A stretch of DNA of 64,000 nt from Gammaproteobacteria bacterium (GCA_004357385.1 SMWF01000116.1:1-64000); one strand, 5' to 3'; positions 1 through 9,632 are shown, counted from the first letter of the stretch. A program made the numbers and translations. The notes: generated by a model not told the origin, from the letters alone.

Positions 1-141
1 GGGATCGCTGATGGTGTCGATCCGTTCCCGGATTGTGAGCTTGCCGAACTCGTGCTGGCGCGCCACCTTGTCGGGACCGCCCATGTTTTGAGCAAGCGCC
101 TCGCGAGCCCTGAGCTCGCGTATTTCCTCTTCCCAGGACAT
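1..141 (-). CDS. Acyl-CoA carboxylase carboxyltransferase subunit (N-terminal fragment)
   Basis: Only the first 47 codons lie in the window; the gene runs off the left edge. The N-terminus begins MSWEEEIRELRAREALA and continues with NMGGPDKVARQHEFGKLTIRERID. That is the typical opening of the biotin-dependent carboxyltransferase (beta) subunits of propionyl-, methylcrotonyl- or geranyl-CoA carboxylases. The ATG is preceded by GGGAGGG at good spacing, so the start is well supported. These subunits transfer carboxyl from biotin to an acyl-CoA in branched-chain, odd-chain or terpenoid catabolism. The substrate cannot be told from this fragment. It is divergent from the M3 peptidase gene. Confidence 0.75.
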   Translation of the reverse strand, partial: MSWEEEIRELRAREALAQNMGGPDKVARQHEFGKLTIRERIDTISDP

Positions 142-327
142 GCAATACCCTCCCGGCGAGCGAGTATGGCAGGTGCACCCGATATCGTCACGGTGACCAC
201 CTCTGCGCATGGCGCGCAGGCGTGACGCTGTGCCATGATCGAGGGCTGGTCGGCCTCAAACCGAGCCGAAATTCAGACCTGAACGCGGCCTGCGGCGAAG
301 GAACGAACCTTGAGGAGTGAATTTGCG

Positions 328-2199
328 ATGGCTGAAACGATGGTTGCCGGCGTACGCCAGGTCCAGGGGCCAGCCTGGGATTTGAGCGACGAGTATCCTT
401 CGCCCCAGAGCCCGGAGGTGGCGGCGGAACTCGATGCGCTCAGTGCACTGCTCGATACCTTTGCTGAACACAACGAAGTGATCGTGGCGCAAATCGATGT
501 GCTGCCTGATTTGACGCCGGACACCGCAGAATCGGTGTTGAGTGGAGCCGCTGCCTTGTATGGGGCGTCAGAGGAGGCGAGCCGTCTGCTGGGCAACGTA
601 TTGGTGTATGCCAACTGTCTGCTCAGCGTCGATGCCAACGACGAGCAGGCGCACGCGCTGCAAGGCCGCCTGCAGGGCTATCAGAAACGCTATGCGGAAC
701 TCGCCGAGCCGTTGTCGCAGTTCGTCGAGCTGGCCAGCGATGCGGTGATTGAACGCTACCTGGAAAACCCACAGGTTGCGGATTGCGCGTTTCAGGTACG
801 CCATGCACGTAAGCGCCGCCATGAACATTTGAGCCTCAACGAGGAGAACCTGATCTCCGGGTTGTCCCAGGATGGAGTTCACGCCTGGGGCCGGCTCTAC
901 AGCCAACTGTCCAGCACCTTGAGTTGTGAGGTGCTGGTCGGCAACGAACCTCAGAACATGGGCATCGCAGAGGCGAATGGCCTGCTTCAGAAGCCGGAGG
1001 AGCACGTGCGGCGCGCTGCATGGCAGGGAATCAACGATGCCTGGGAGACTCAGGAAGAGTCATGCGCCGCAGCGATCAATGCGATTGCCGGTTGGCGCCT
1101 GGAACTGAACCGAAAACGATCGAAGCAACAGGACGTACACTTTCTCGATGCGCCGGTGCACATGAATCGCATTGGCCGCGCCACGTTGGATGCACTGCTC
1201 GAAGCTTGCGAAGAGAAGGCCCCGCTGGCGCGCCGCGCCGCGCTGGCGATGGCCCGGGCGACCGGCCGCGAGCGGCTGGGACCCTGGGACATGCGGGCCC
1301 CGGCGCCGGTGCTGTCCGGCACGGCCGAAGTGATCGAATTCGAGGATGCGGTGCAACTCATTGCCGGCGCGTACGCCGAAGTTGATCCGGCGATGGGCGA
1401 ATTCGTGAACATGATGGTGGAGCGGCGCTGGATCGAGGGAACGGTGTCGAGCAACAAACGACCCGGTGCTTATTGCACGGGTTTCGCCAAATCGCGTAAT
1501 CCGCGCGTGTATATGACCTACACCGGCTCGAGCAGCGATGTCATCACCTTGGCCCACGAACTGGGTCATGCCTTCCACTCCTGGGTGATGCGCGATTTGT
1601 CCGACAGCCAGCGCAGTTATGGCATGTCCCTTGCGGAAACCGCCAGCACCTTTGGCGAAACGACGGTGCGGGACGCTTTGTTCAATCGCGCGGCCGACGC
1701 GGCTGGCCAGTTCGATATCCTGTGGGAAGAAGTCTCGGCGTTGCCTTCATTCATGTTGAACATCCCGGCACGGTACAGCTTCGAAAAGGCGTTCTACGAA
1801 CAGCGCGCGGAACGCCCGCTACGGCCGGTGGAACTGAAAAAGCTTATGAGCGACGCCTGGATGCAGTGGTACGCGGATTCCATCAGCGAGCCCGATCCGA
1901 TGTTCTGGGCGAGCAAGTTGCATTTCTACATCTCAGGTTTATCGTTCTACAACTTTCCGTATCTGTTCGGTTATCTGTTCAGCATGGGGGTCTACTTGCG
2001 CCGGGAGGCAATGGGTGTCGATTTCTACCCCCGCTACGTTGCATTGCTGCGCGACACCGGCCGCATGACCGCTGAACAACTTGCTGAAACGCATCTGGAT
2101 GTGCGACTGGATGATGCGCAGTTCTGGCGCACGACGATCGAGGCCCTGGAGCCCCGGGTCGCCCGGTTCGAAGCACTGGTTGATGAGTTGGTGGCCTAA
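328..2199 (+). CDS. M3 family zinc oligopeptidase (PepF-like)
   Basis: Cytosolic thimet-like zinc metallopeptidase that degrades short peptides. The HEXXH zinc site reads HELGH at about residues 410-414 within TLAHELGHAFHSW, and the third ligand is the Glu near residue 437 in GMSLAETAST. The length (623 aa) and the C-terminal FPYLFGYLFSMGVY segment fit the bacterial oligoendopeptidase F branch. The ATG at 328 is chosen because GAGGAG lies 10 bases upstream; a TTG at 310 would add six residues with no such site. There is no signal peptide. The gene converges on the amidase gene with a 4-bp overlap at the stops. Confidence 0.88.
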   Translation: MAETMVAGVRQVQGPAWDLSDEYPSPQSPEVAAELDALSALLDTFAEHNEVIVAQIDVLPDLTPDTAESVLSGAAALYGASEEASRLLGNVLVYANCLLSVDANDEQAHALQGRLQGYQKRYAELAEPLSQFVELASDAVIERYLENPQVADCAFQVRHARKRRHEHLSLNEENLISGLSQDGVHAWGRLYSQLSSTLSCEVLVGNEPQNMGIAEANGLLQKPEEHVRRAAWQGINDAWETQEESCAAAINAIAGWRLELNRKRSKQQDVHFLDAPVHMNRIGRATLDALLEACEEKAPLARRAALAMARATGRERLGPWDMRAPAPVLSGTAEVIEFEDAVQLIAGAYAEVDPAMGEFVNMMVERRWIEGTVSSNKRPGAYCTGFAKSRNPRVYMTYTGSSSDVITLAHELGHAFHSWVMRDLSDSQRSYGMSLAETASTFGETTVRDALFNRAADAAGQFDILWEEVSALPSFMLNIPARYSFEKAFYEQRAERPLRPVELKKLMSDAWMQWYADSISEPDPMFWASKLHFYISGLSFYNFPYLFGYLFSMGVYLRREAMGVDFYPRYVALLRDTGRMTAEQLAETHLDVRLDDAQFWRTTIEALEPRVARFEALVDELVA

Positions 2200-3632
2200 G
2201 TCGCTGCTGCGGGGTGTCCAGCGCTTGTAACCCCGTGTGGCGCATCGTGAGGCCGCTGCAGTAGATCCTCGACGTAGCAAAGCGCTTGCAGAACGCTTGC
2301 GTCCTGGCGTTGCCGGCCGATGATCTGTAATGCCACCGGCAGCCCGTCGACGGTGCCGCAGTTCACCACTCCCGCGGGATTCCGGGTCATGTTGATGCCG
2401 TAACTGAACGCGACCCATCCAGCCAGTTCCTCGCCGTTCACGGTACCCAACGACGAGCCGATTTTCGGCGGTCGGCCACAGGTGGCGGGCGTAATGATCA
2501 ATGGTGCATCGGCAAACGCCTGCTCGAGCTGCCAGTTCAGCTGGTGGCTCGCGTTGATGGCGTCGTGGTAGTCCACCCCGCTCACGTTGTCCAGGCCGTA
2601 CTCGATCTGCACCTTCAGCTCGTCGTCGATCTGCTCCCAGGCGGCAGTGCCGCGCAACGGTCCCTGGGATTCAGCGCGGGCGGCCGCCCATAACTGAAAC
2701 CATTTGAACACCGGGTCGGCCTGCCAGATGTCATCATTGACGATCACCTCGACGCCTTCACCGGCAAGCCGTTCGATCCCCTGGCTGCACCGTTCCATGA
2801 TTTCGGCGTCGACGTTCGCGAAACCCATCGTCGGTGACCAGATCACCTTGGCGGGTCGATTGTTGCGGTCCAGCGCGGAGCGCAGCGAACTCTGCGGGTT
2901 CGGCAGACCGAAAATGTCGGTGGGGTCATCGCCAATCGTGGCATCGAGACTGAGCGCGATATCGCGACAACGTAGCGCCATCGGACCCTTTACGGACAGC
3001 ACACCGGATCCCGGGGGATTCGGACCGCCCAGGGGCACCCGGCCCTGGCTGGGTTTGATTCCCGTGAAACCGCAAAGGGCGGATGGAATCCGGATGGAGC
3101 CACCGCCGTCCGAGCCGGTGGCCAGCGGTACCATCCCAGCCGCGAGCGCGGCCGATGATCCCCCGGATGAGCCCCCCGAGGTGTAGTCGAGATTCCACGG
3201 ATTACGGGTGGCCCCGAAGGGCCGGTTATCGGTGACGCCTTTGAAGCCGAATTCCGGCGTGTTGGTTTTGCCGATGATGATGGCGCCCGCAGCACGGAGC
3301 CGTGCCACCAGCGCGGAGTCTTCGGTGGCTGCAGGATCACCGACATGCAGGGCCGATCCATACGTCGTTACGTAACCACGCGCATCCTCCAGGTCTTTCA
3401 CGCCGCAGGGAATGCCTGCCAAAGGCCCGACCGCGTCGCCTCTGGACAGCGACTGATCGATTCGATCTGCTTCGGCCCGAGCGTCGTCCGGCGCAACGGC
3501 ACAGAAGGCGTTGATGGTCGGGTTGTAGCGCTCGATGTTCGACAGTGCTGCGTCCGTCAATTCGCGCGCCGACACGCGGCGGGCGCGAACGTCCAGCACC
3601 AGTTGCTCGATCGTCGACGTTCTGAAGTCCAC
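2196..3632 (-). CDS. Amidase signature family hydrolase
   Basis: 478-residue amidase that hydrolyses a carboxylic amide to acid and ammonia. The Ser-cisSer-Lys triad is visible: Lys79 in CGVKD, cis-Ser155 in the glycine/serine-rich TSGGSSGGSS block, and nucleophile Ser179 in GSDGGGSIRIP. The usual amidase opening (ELTDAALSNIERYNPTINAF) and closing (GLPVALQIIGRQRQDASVLQ) motifs are present. There is no GatC or GatB neighbour and no GatA-specific context, so a catabolic or detoxifying amidase is more likely than glutamyl-tRNA amidotransferase subunit A. The substrate is unknown. It lies 18 bp downstream of the first lon gene on the same strand and may be co-transcribed with it. Confidence 0.87.
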   Translation of the reverse strand: MDFRTSTIEQLVLDVRARRVSARELTDAALSNIERYNPTINAFCAVAPDDARAEADRIDQSLSRGDAVGPLAGIPCGVKDLEDARGYVTTYGSALHVGDPAATEDSALVARLRAAGAIIIGKTNTPEFGFKGVTDNRPFGATRNPWNLDYTSGGSSGGSSAALAAGMVPLATGSDGGGSIRIPSALCGFTGIKPSQGRVPLGGPNPPGSGVLSVKGPMALRCRDIALSLDATIGDDPTDIFGLPNPQSSLRSALDRNNRPAKVIWSPTMGFANVDAEIMERCSQGIERLAGEGVEVIVNDDIWQADPVFKWFQLWAAARAESQGPLRGTAAWEQIDDELKVQIEYGLDNVSGVDYHDAINASHQLNWQLEQAFADAPLIITPATCGRPPKIGSSLGTVNGEELAGWVAFSYGINMTRNPAGVVNCGTVDGLPVALQIIGRQRQDASVLQALCYVEDLLQRPHDAPHGVTSAGHPAAAT

Positions 3633-3650
3633 TGGGCTCCCTGAATTGGC

Positions 3651-5999
3651 TCAGTCGTGCTTGTGCAGCGTGGGTAAGGCGATTGCCATGACGTCGGCGA
3701 GGCAGTCGACCAGGGTTATGGTCATGTCCTTGCGCACCGCTTCTGGCAGCTTTTCCAGATCCGCTTCATTGTCTTTCGGAAGGATGACGTGGCGCACGCC
3801 CGCTCGGTGCGCGGCGAGCACTTTTTCCTTGATCCCGCCGACCGGCAGCACCAGCCCCGTCAGGGTCAGCTCGCCGGTCATTGCCAGGTCCTGCGGAATC
3901 GGGATCCGGCTATAGGCCGAGGCGAGCGCCATCGCCATGGTGATACCGGCGGAGGGGCCGTCTTTCGGTACCGCGCCGGCGGGAACATGAATGTGAACCC
4001 CGCGCTTTTCGATCCGTTTGCGTGAGATTCCGACAGACTCTGCGATCGACCAGATGTATGAGCGAGCGGCTTTCGCGGACTCCTGCATGACCTCGCCCAG
4101 CTGGCCCGTGAGCGTTACGCGTTCGTCGCGATGGGTGAGTACTGCTTCAACGTAAAGCACGTCGCCGCCTGCTTCAGTCCAAGCCAGCCCGGGTGCCACA
4201 CCGGCAGGAATTGATTCACGGCCCTGTTCGGATTTGAAACGCTCCGGACCCAATAATTCGCGCAGCGTGTCGTCTTCGATCGCGTCGAGACTCGCGTCGG
4301 CGCCAAGTTCCAGAACCTGACGGGCGCGTTTCCGCGCCATCCGACCGATGACCCGTTCCAGGCTCCGAACTCCCGCCTCGCGCGTGTAGCGACGAATGAT
4401 GACGCTTAACGCCGATTCCGGGATGTCGAGCTGGGCGTCGCCCAGCCCTGATTCGCTGCGTTGCCGTGGAATCAGGTAGCGTCGGGCGATCTCGCGCTTC
4501 TCCATATCGCTATAGCCCGACAATTCGAGAATCTCCATCCGGTCGAGCAGTGCACGCGGAATGCCCTCCAGCGTGTTTGCAGTGGTGATGAAGAACACGT
4601 TCGATAGGTCGAACGGCAGGTTCAGGTAATTGTCACGGAACTCCTTGTTCTGCACCGGATCGAGAATTTCCATCAGCGCCGCCGAGGGATCACCTCGAAA
4701 ATCGTGGCCCAGCTTGTCGATCTCATCGAGCATGAGCAGGGGGTTGTTGACCCCAGCGCGACGGACGGCTTGTAGAATCCGGCCGGGCATTGCGCCGATG
4801 TAAGTCCTTCGATGGCCACGAAGTTCTGCTTCGTCGTGCAATCCACCGAGACTCAGGCGTTCGAAGTTGCGTCCCATGGCACGTGCAATCGATTGGCCGA
4901 GGGATGTCTTGCCGACGCCGGGGGGACCCACGAAACAGAGTATGGGAGCGTGTGCGTTGGGATTCAGTTGCATCACCGCAAGGCTTTCCAGGATCCGGTC
5001 CTTGATGTCTTCGAGACCGTAGTGATCCTCGTCGAGGACCCCCTTGGCGTGCCCCAGGTCGAGCGTATCCTCGGTGCGTTCCTGCCAGGGCAGCTCGGCG
5101 ATCAGTTCGAGGTAGCTGCGCGCCACCTGATAGTCGGCTGCATTCTCGGACATTCGTCCAAGACGCTTGAGTTCCCGATCGACCTCCTTGCGTACCCCTT
5201 CGGGTAGCTTGGCGTCGTCGAGCTGTTCGCGGAGCTCGACCATGTCTTCGCTGCCGCCATCCTCGCCCAGCGCCTGTTCGATCGCCCGCTTCTGGTGTCG
5301 CAGCAGGTGTTCGCGTTGCTGCTGATCGATGTCCTGCTTGGCCTGCTCGGCGATCTCGCGGCGCAACTCATTGACTCTCAGTTCGTGCCCGAGGATGTCG
5401 TGCAGGGTCTCCACCAGCGCCAGGTTGGTCGGTGCGCTCAATACATCCTGCTCACGGGCGACTTCGAGGTTCGCCAGCGAGGCCATGCGGTACATCTGCA
5501 CGATCGGGTCGTCGATGGAGCCAACCAGCTGCTGAAACACCTGCGGGCCTTTGTCGGAGTCGAACAGGTTCGCGATCCGCATCGCGGTTTCGATATTTTC
5601 CCGAAGCAGCGCGTCCACCCGGGGGTCGTCCGGGTCTTCGTCGGAAAGCTGGAGATTGTCGATCGGCTCATAGCTGATCTCCAGGTGCGGGTCGGTGCGC
5701 AAGACCTCTAGAATTCGGATGCGCTGCAATCCCTGGACGATGACCTGAGCGCCGCCTGCACGTGATTCCACCCGTTTGACTGACACTATCGTGCCGATGT
5801 CGAACAGCTCTTCGCGAGTGGGTGCTTCGTTGTCCGGGTCACGCTGGGCGATGGTGATCATCTGCTGACCATGGTCTGCTGCGGCCTTGACCGCGGACAG
5901 CGACCGGGATCGCCCGACGGCCAGATTGATCACCAGTTGGGGGAACACCACGGTGTTCTTCAGCGGCAGCACGGGCAGCGCAGGTGGTAAGTCGGTCAT
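3651..5999 (-). CDS. lon: ATP-dependent Lon protease, first copy
   Basis: 782-residue LonA protease that unfolds and degrades damaged or regulatory proteins in the cytosol. Order of parts: N-terminal substrate-binding LON domain (about 8-200), coiled-coil linker (205-285), AAA+ module with Walker A GPPGVGKT at 358-365 and Walker B LLMLDEIDK, then the Ser-Lys protease domain. The dyad is Ser683 in KDGPSAG and Lys726 in GGIKEK, spaced 43 residues as in E. coli Lon. A sensor-1 FFITTAN motif is also present. A second, clearly different lon lies at 53.5-55.9 kb. The gene starts at ATG, with no evident heat-shock promoter in the 79-bp gap upstream. Confidence 0.95.
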   Translation of the reverse strand: MTDLPPALPVLPLKNTVVFPQLVINLAVGRSRSLSAVKAAADHGQQMITIAQRDPDNEAPTREELFDIGTIVSVKRVESRAGGAQVIVQGLQRIRILEVLRTDPHLEISYEPIDNLQLSDEDPDDPRVDALLRENIETAMRIANLFDSDKGPQVFQQLVGSIDDPIVQMYRMASLANLEVAREQDVLSAPTNLALVETLHDILGHELRVNELRREIAEQAKQDIDQQQREHLLRHQKRAIEQALGEDGGSEDMVELREQLDDAKLPEGVRKEVDRELKRLGRMSENAADYQVARSYLELIAELPWQERTEDTLDLGHAKGVLDEDHYGLEDIKDRILESLAVMQLNPNAHAPILCFVGPPGVGKTSLGQSIARAMGRNFERLSLGGLHDEAELRGHRRTYIGAMPGRILQAVRRAGVNNPLLMLDEIDKLGHDFRGDPSAALMEILDPVQNKEFRDNYLNLPFDLSNVFFITTANTLEGIPRALLDRMEILELSGYSDMEKREIARRYLIPRQRSESGLGDAQLDIPESALSVIIRRYTREAGVRSLERVIGRMARKRARQVLELGADASLDAIEDDTLRELLGPERFKSEQGRESIPAGVAPGLAWTEAGGDVLYVEAVLTHRDERVTLTGQLGEVMQESAKAARSYIWSIAESVGISRKRIEKRGVHIHVPAGAVPKDGPSAGITMAMALASAYSRIPIPQDLAMTGELTLTGLVLPVGGIKEKVLAAHRAGVRHVILPKDNEADLEKLPEAVRKDMTITLVDCLADVMAIALPTLHKHD

Positions 6000-6078
6000 C
6001 GCAATTTCATGGGTGAGACTTGGTACTGTACGGATATTGGGGCGTGACGGGTCGTTTTCAATGCGCCACGGACGCGTC

Positions 6079-7161
6079 TCAGATTAATTCCTGTAGTCGG
6101 GCGGCTTCTTCACGAACCAGCTCAGGCCCTCCCAGCATCTGCCGGTTGAAACCGATACGCTTGAACCAGTAGTGCAACCCCAGAAGGTCGGTAAATCCCA
6201 TGCCGCCGTGCACCTCGGTGGCGGTTTTAGCCACGAATTTACCCACTTCGCCCAGGTGCGCCTTGGTGTGGCAAGCCGTGAGCCGCGATTCCTCGGGCAC
6301 CTCGTCGAAAGCGTGTGCTGCGTACCAGATCATGGCACGGCACGGCTCGAGCCGGGCGGCCATCTCCGCGCACATGTGTTTGACGGCTTGAAAGGAAGCG
6401 ATTACCCGGCCGAACTGCTGGCGCTCACCGGCATAGGCGACAGCCTGGTCGAGCATGTTCTGGGCTGCACCCAGGGTGTCCGCGGCGAGCACGATACGCC
6501 CGGCGTCGATAACGTCCGCCAGTACTGCCGGGTCGTCGCTGCCTGGCAGGGGATCGGCGGCGACCCCTTCGAAGCGCAACTCTCCGATATGGCGGGTCTT
6601 GTCGATGCTCGTCAAGCGTGTCGATGTCAGACCGCGAGCCTTCGCCTCGACCAGATGCATCTTCCTCCGGTCATCGGCGACCAGATAGACATCGGCTGCA
6701 TGGTCCAGCACGAACAACGCGCGGCCCGTCAGCGTTCCGCCGGATGCGGATATCCGGGCGTCTTCGCGGGCCGCGACCGCCTCCGAAACGGCCGCCCCGG
6801 CACTGGCCTCGCCGGCAGCAAGCAGCGGCAGCCAGTGCGCCTTCTGGGCTTCCGAACCCGCGCGTTGCAATGCCAGAGGCACCATCACTGCGCTGGCGGC
6901 AAACGCTATGGGCGTGACGTTGCCGCCCAGTTGTTCTGCGACGATGGCCGCATCGAGCATCTTCAAGCCGACGCCGCCGTAGGCTTCGTCGATGATCAGC
7001 CCGGACACGCCCAGTTCGGCCAGTGCGGTGCACACGTCCGCGGCTCGCTCTTCCGCGCCATCTGCGAATTGCCGGGCGCGATCCAGACTCGCGTGATCTG
7101 CGAGGTAACGGCCAACGCTGTCCTGCAACAGTACCTGTTCTTCGGTCAACCCGAATTCCAT
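6079..7161 (-). CDS. Acyl-CoA dehydrogenase, short subunit of a likely pair
   Basis: 360-residue FAD-dependent acyl-CoA dehydrogenase family protein. The N-terminal helical domain (FGLTEEQVLLQDSVGRYLADHA), a shortened middle beta domain and a C-terminal four-helix domain with EVHGGMGFTDLLGLHYWFKR are recognisable. It is encoded 10 bp downstream of a second, longer acyl-CoA dehydrogenase on the same strand. Adjacent unequal pairs of this kind commonly form alpha2-beta2 heterotetramers that oxidise steroid or bulky side-chain acyl-CoAs (FadE/ChsE type). The middle domain is degenerate, which suggests this may be the non-catalytic or FAD-supporting partner. That last point is inference. Confidence 0.85.
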   Translation of the reverse strand: MEFGLTEEQVLLQDSVGRYLADHASLDRARQFADGAEERAADVCTALAELGVSGLIIDEAYGGVGLKMLDAAIVAEQLGGNVTPIAFAASAVMVPLALQRAGSEAQKAHWLPLLAAGEASAGAAVSEAVAAREDARISASGGTLTGRALFVLDHAADVYLVADDRRKMHLVEAKARGLTSTRLTSIDKTRHIGELRFEGVAADPLPGSDDPAVLADVIDAGRIVLAADTLGAAQNMLDQAVAYAGERQQFGRVIASFQAVKHMCAEMAARLEPCRAMIWYAAHAFDEVPEESRLTACHTKAHLGEVGKFVAKTATEVHGGMGFTDLLGLHYWFKRIGFNRQMLGGPELVREEAARLQELI

Positions 7162-7171
7162 GGTGATCGCC

Positions 7172-8359
7172 TTAAACTTGTTGTGGCTTCGGTTCCCGGG
7201 GCATCCCCAGGCCGCGCTCGCTGATGATGTTTTTCTGAATCTGAGACGTTCCGCCCCCGATGATCAGGCCGAGGTAGAACATATACTGGGATTGCCACGC
7301 GCCCTGGCCGCGCAGAAGGGGACTGTCCTCATAGAGCAGTCCCAGTTCGCCCAATGCATCAATGGCCAGCCCCTCGAGCCGGTGGCGTAGTTCGGTGCCC
7401 TGTAGTTTGACGATCATGCCGGCCAGGCTTGCGTCTTTGTTGTTGAGTTTGGCACTCAGGATGCGCATGTCGTTGAAGCGCATGGCCATGACTTCGCCTT
7501 GAATTTGCATCAGCCGATCGCGGAACACGGGGTTATCGATCACCCGGCGGGAATCGACGGTCTCCTGCTGCATCAGTTCGATCAGTGCATTCAGCCGGGA
7601 GAACGTGGCGTTCGGATCTCCGAGCATGCCGCGTTCATGGCGTAGAATCGAGTTGGCGACGAACCAGCCCTCGCCGCGACTGCCGACGATCTGCTGTTTC
7701 GGCACGCGGACATCGGTGAAGAAAACTTCGTTGAAGGTGGAATCGCCCGTCATGGTCTTCAGCGGTCGCACCTCGATACCCGGGGTATCCATCGAAAACA
7801 GTAGAAAGCTGATGCCTTTGTGCTTGGGCGCCTCGGGTTCGGTGCGCACCAGGCAGAAGATCCAATCCGCCTGCTTTGCGGTGCTGGTCCAGATCTTCTG
7901 GCCGTTGACGACCCATTCGTCACCATCGAGCACCGCGCTGGTCGTGAGGCTCGCCAGATCACTACCGGCATTGGGTTCGGAGTAGCCCTGACACCAGACA
8001 ATCTCACCGCGCAGGGTCGGACCAATGAAGCGCTTTTTCTGCTCTTCGGTGCCTATCTCCAGCAGGGTTGGGACCAGCATCTGAATGCCTTGTCCCCCCA
8101 GACCATTGGACACCTGGGCATTGGCAAATTCTTCGGCGATGATTCGTGACTTTAAAATGTCCGGCTCGGCACCGTGGCCGCCGTACTCTCGGGGTATGGT
8201 ACGGGCCGTATAGCCCTTCTCGATCAGTAGCGCCTGCCAGTCGAGTACCGGCTTCGAACGCATGCCGTTGCCCTTTGGCGCTTGACTAGCATGGTCCGCA
8301 ATGAAGTCCCGCACTTCGCCCCGGAACGCTTCATATTCGCCACCGTATGAAAGATCCAT
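7172..8359 (-). CDS. Acyl-CoA dehydrogenase, long subunit of a likely pair
   Basis: 395-residue acyl-CoA dehydrogenase. Family motifs are clear: WCQGYSEPNAGSDLASL (FAD and substrate contact in the middle domain), NGQKIWTSTAKQADW, and a C-terminal GGGTSQIQKNIISERGLGMPRE that closes the FAD site. It catalyses alpha,beta-desaturation of an acyl-CoA and passes electrons to ETF. It probably forms a heteromer with the neighbouring 360-residue protein, since the two genes are separated by only 10 bp. The ATG at 8359 has no strong ribosome-binding site in view. The acyl chain is unknown; a bulky or branched substrate is a guess from the paired arrangement. Confidence 0.9.
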   Translation of the reverse strand: MDLSYGGEYEAFRGEVRDFIADHASQAPKGNGMRSKPVLDWQALLIEKGYTARTIPREYGGHGAEPDILKSRIIAEEFANAQVSNGLGGQGIQMLVPTLLEIGTEEQKKRFIGPTLRGEIVWCQGYSEPNAGSDLASLTTSAVLDGDEWVVNGQKIWTSTAKQADWIFCLVRTEPEAPKHKGISFLLFSMDTPGIEVRPLKTMTGDSTFNEVFFTDVRVPKQQIVGSRGEGWFVANSILRHERGMLGDPNATFSRLNALIELMQQETVDSRRVIDNPVFRDRLMQIQGEVMAMRFNDMRILSAKLNNKDASLAGMIVKLQGTELRHRLEGLAIDALGELGLLYEDSPLLRGQGAWQSQYMFYLGLIIGGGTSQIQKNIISERGLGMPREPKPQQV

Positions 8360-8450
8360 CCTCGCAAGCCCCAGTCGAATTTTTTCAGGCGGTCAGTCTA
8401 CCAGCCCGACGCCAGCCGAAGGTACATCGGGAGGAACGCGAGGTGGGGCT

Positions 8451-8498
8451 GAGTCTTGCGCCGAGGCTTGCGCCGAGGCTTACGCCAAGGCTTACGCG
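8451..8498. repeat. Four imperfect 12-bp tandem repeats
   Basis: Four head-to-tail 12-base units occupy 8451-8498, with consensus GAGGCTTRCGCC (R is G in the first two units and A in the last two). The last unit contains the stop codon of the hydroxyacid dehydrogenase gene on the minus strand (TAA at 8492-8494). The array lies between the ends of that gene and the start of the acyl-CoA dehydrogenase operon. It is probably a replication-slippage product without a known role. Confidence 0.7.
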
Positions 8499-9499
8499 AG
8501 GCGCGTCAGCTCCTCGTAGCGTACCCGGTTCTTCAGGGCGTGACCCTGGGCGAACCGTTCTATCTCCTCAACCAGGCAGTCTGCAAGTCGTTGGGTCTCG
8601 GTTCCTAGCGAACCCGCGATGTGTGGCGTCAACAGGACATTTGACAGTTGGTAAAGGGGCGAGTCGGCCGGTAGCACTTCGGGTTCGGTGGTGTCCAACA
8701 CGGCGTGAAGCCGGCCGGATTCGAGTTCCGCGATCAACGCCTCCTGGTCGACGATCGCGCCACGGGCGGTATTGATGAAGGTGGCGCCATCCTTCATCAG
8801 CGCGAACTCACGCGCGCCGAGCATGTCCCGCGTATCGGGAAGCAGGGGTGCGTGTAAGCTCACAACATCGCTATGGGACAGCAGTTCCGCCAGGCTGACC
8901 TTCTGGGCGCCCAGCTCCCGACCTTCCAGCGCCGTGATGTAGGGATCGTAGAGCAGCACCCTGAAATCGAAATGGCCGAGCAGTTCGATCAGCTTGCGCC
9001 CCACGTGGGAGGCACCAATGATGCCAATCACCTTGCGGTAGTTGCCGACGTTCGGTGCTTCCTTGGTCCAGGGCGCACGGTTCTCGTGGTGAAGGCGATA
9101 GAACGCGGCCAGGTCCAGAACGTGCTTGTTGGTGAATAGAATTGCCGCCAGGACGTACTCCGCTACCGGAACGGCGTTGGCCGATACCGCGTTGCTGACG
9201 TACACGCCGCGACGCCACACGGCGTCGTCGATGAATCCTTTCACGCTGCCCGCGAGGTGCGCGACCAGTTTCAGACGGGGCATGGCTTTCGCCGCCTCGA
9301 GCTCGATCCGTGGACAGCCCCAGCTGCTGATCAGCACTTGGAGGTAAGGCAGATGATCGGCCAGTTCTTCGAAACTTCGAAAAGGTGTGGTTGATACGAG
9401 CTCGCAACAGCGATCCAGGCGCCGCATGTGGTCGTCGCGGAGCAGTTCCTCCTTGACCACCGGATGCATCAGCAATGCGGTGACTGGGGCAGCGGGCAT
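8492..9499 (-). CDS. D-isomer-specific 2-hydroxyacid dehydrogenase
   Basis: 335-residue NAD(P)-dependent dehydrogenase that reduces 2-ketoacids such as hydroxypyruvate or glyoxylate, or oxidises the D-hydroxyacid. The Rossmann region reads KVIGIIGASHVGRKLIELL followed by an Asp (LLYDP), which favours NAD. Of the catalytic Arg-Glu-His set, Arg is in NTARGAIVD, Glu in DTTEPEVLP and His in LTPHIAGS. The glycine motif is GASHVG rather than GxGxxG, as in some phosphoglycerate dehydrogenase relatives. The ATG at 9499 is chosen because GAGGA lies just upstream. The frame stays open further upstream, but that part does not resemble the family. The substrate is unresolved. Confidence 0.85.
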   Translation of the reverse strand: MPAAPVTALLMHPVVKEELLRDDHMRRLDRCCELVSTTPFRSFEELADHLPYLQVLISSWGCPRIELEAAKAMPRLKLVAHLAGSVKGFIDDAVWRRGVYVSNAVSANAVPVAEYVLAAILFTNKHVLDLAAFYRLHHENRAPWTKEAPNVGNYRKVIGIIGASHVGRKLIELLGHFDFRVLLYDPYITALEGRELGAQKVSLAELLSHSDVVSLHAPLLPDTRDMLGAREFALMKDGATFINTARGAIVDQEALIAELESGRLHAVLDTTEPEVLPADSPLYQLSNVLLTPHIAGSLGTETQRLADCLVEEIERFAQGHALKNRVRYEELTRLA

Positions 9500-9632
9500 T
9501 TGTTTCCTCGTCGCGGGACCATAGGATGATTCGCAGCGGAGTACAACGATCCGATGGTGTCCCGACCTGGGGATGCAACATAATGCAATCTTCTGCAACA
9601 GTTGAGGGGAGTCAACAGGTGAAACTGACGCC

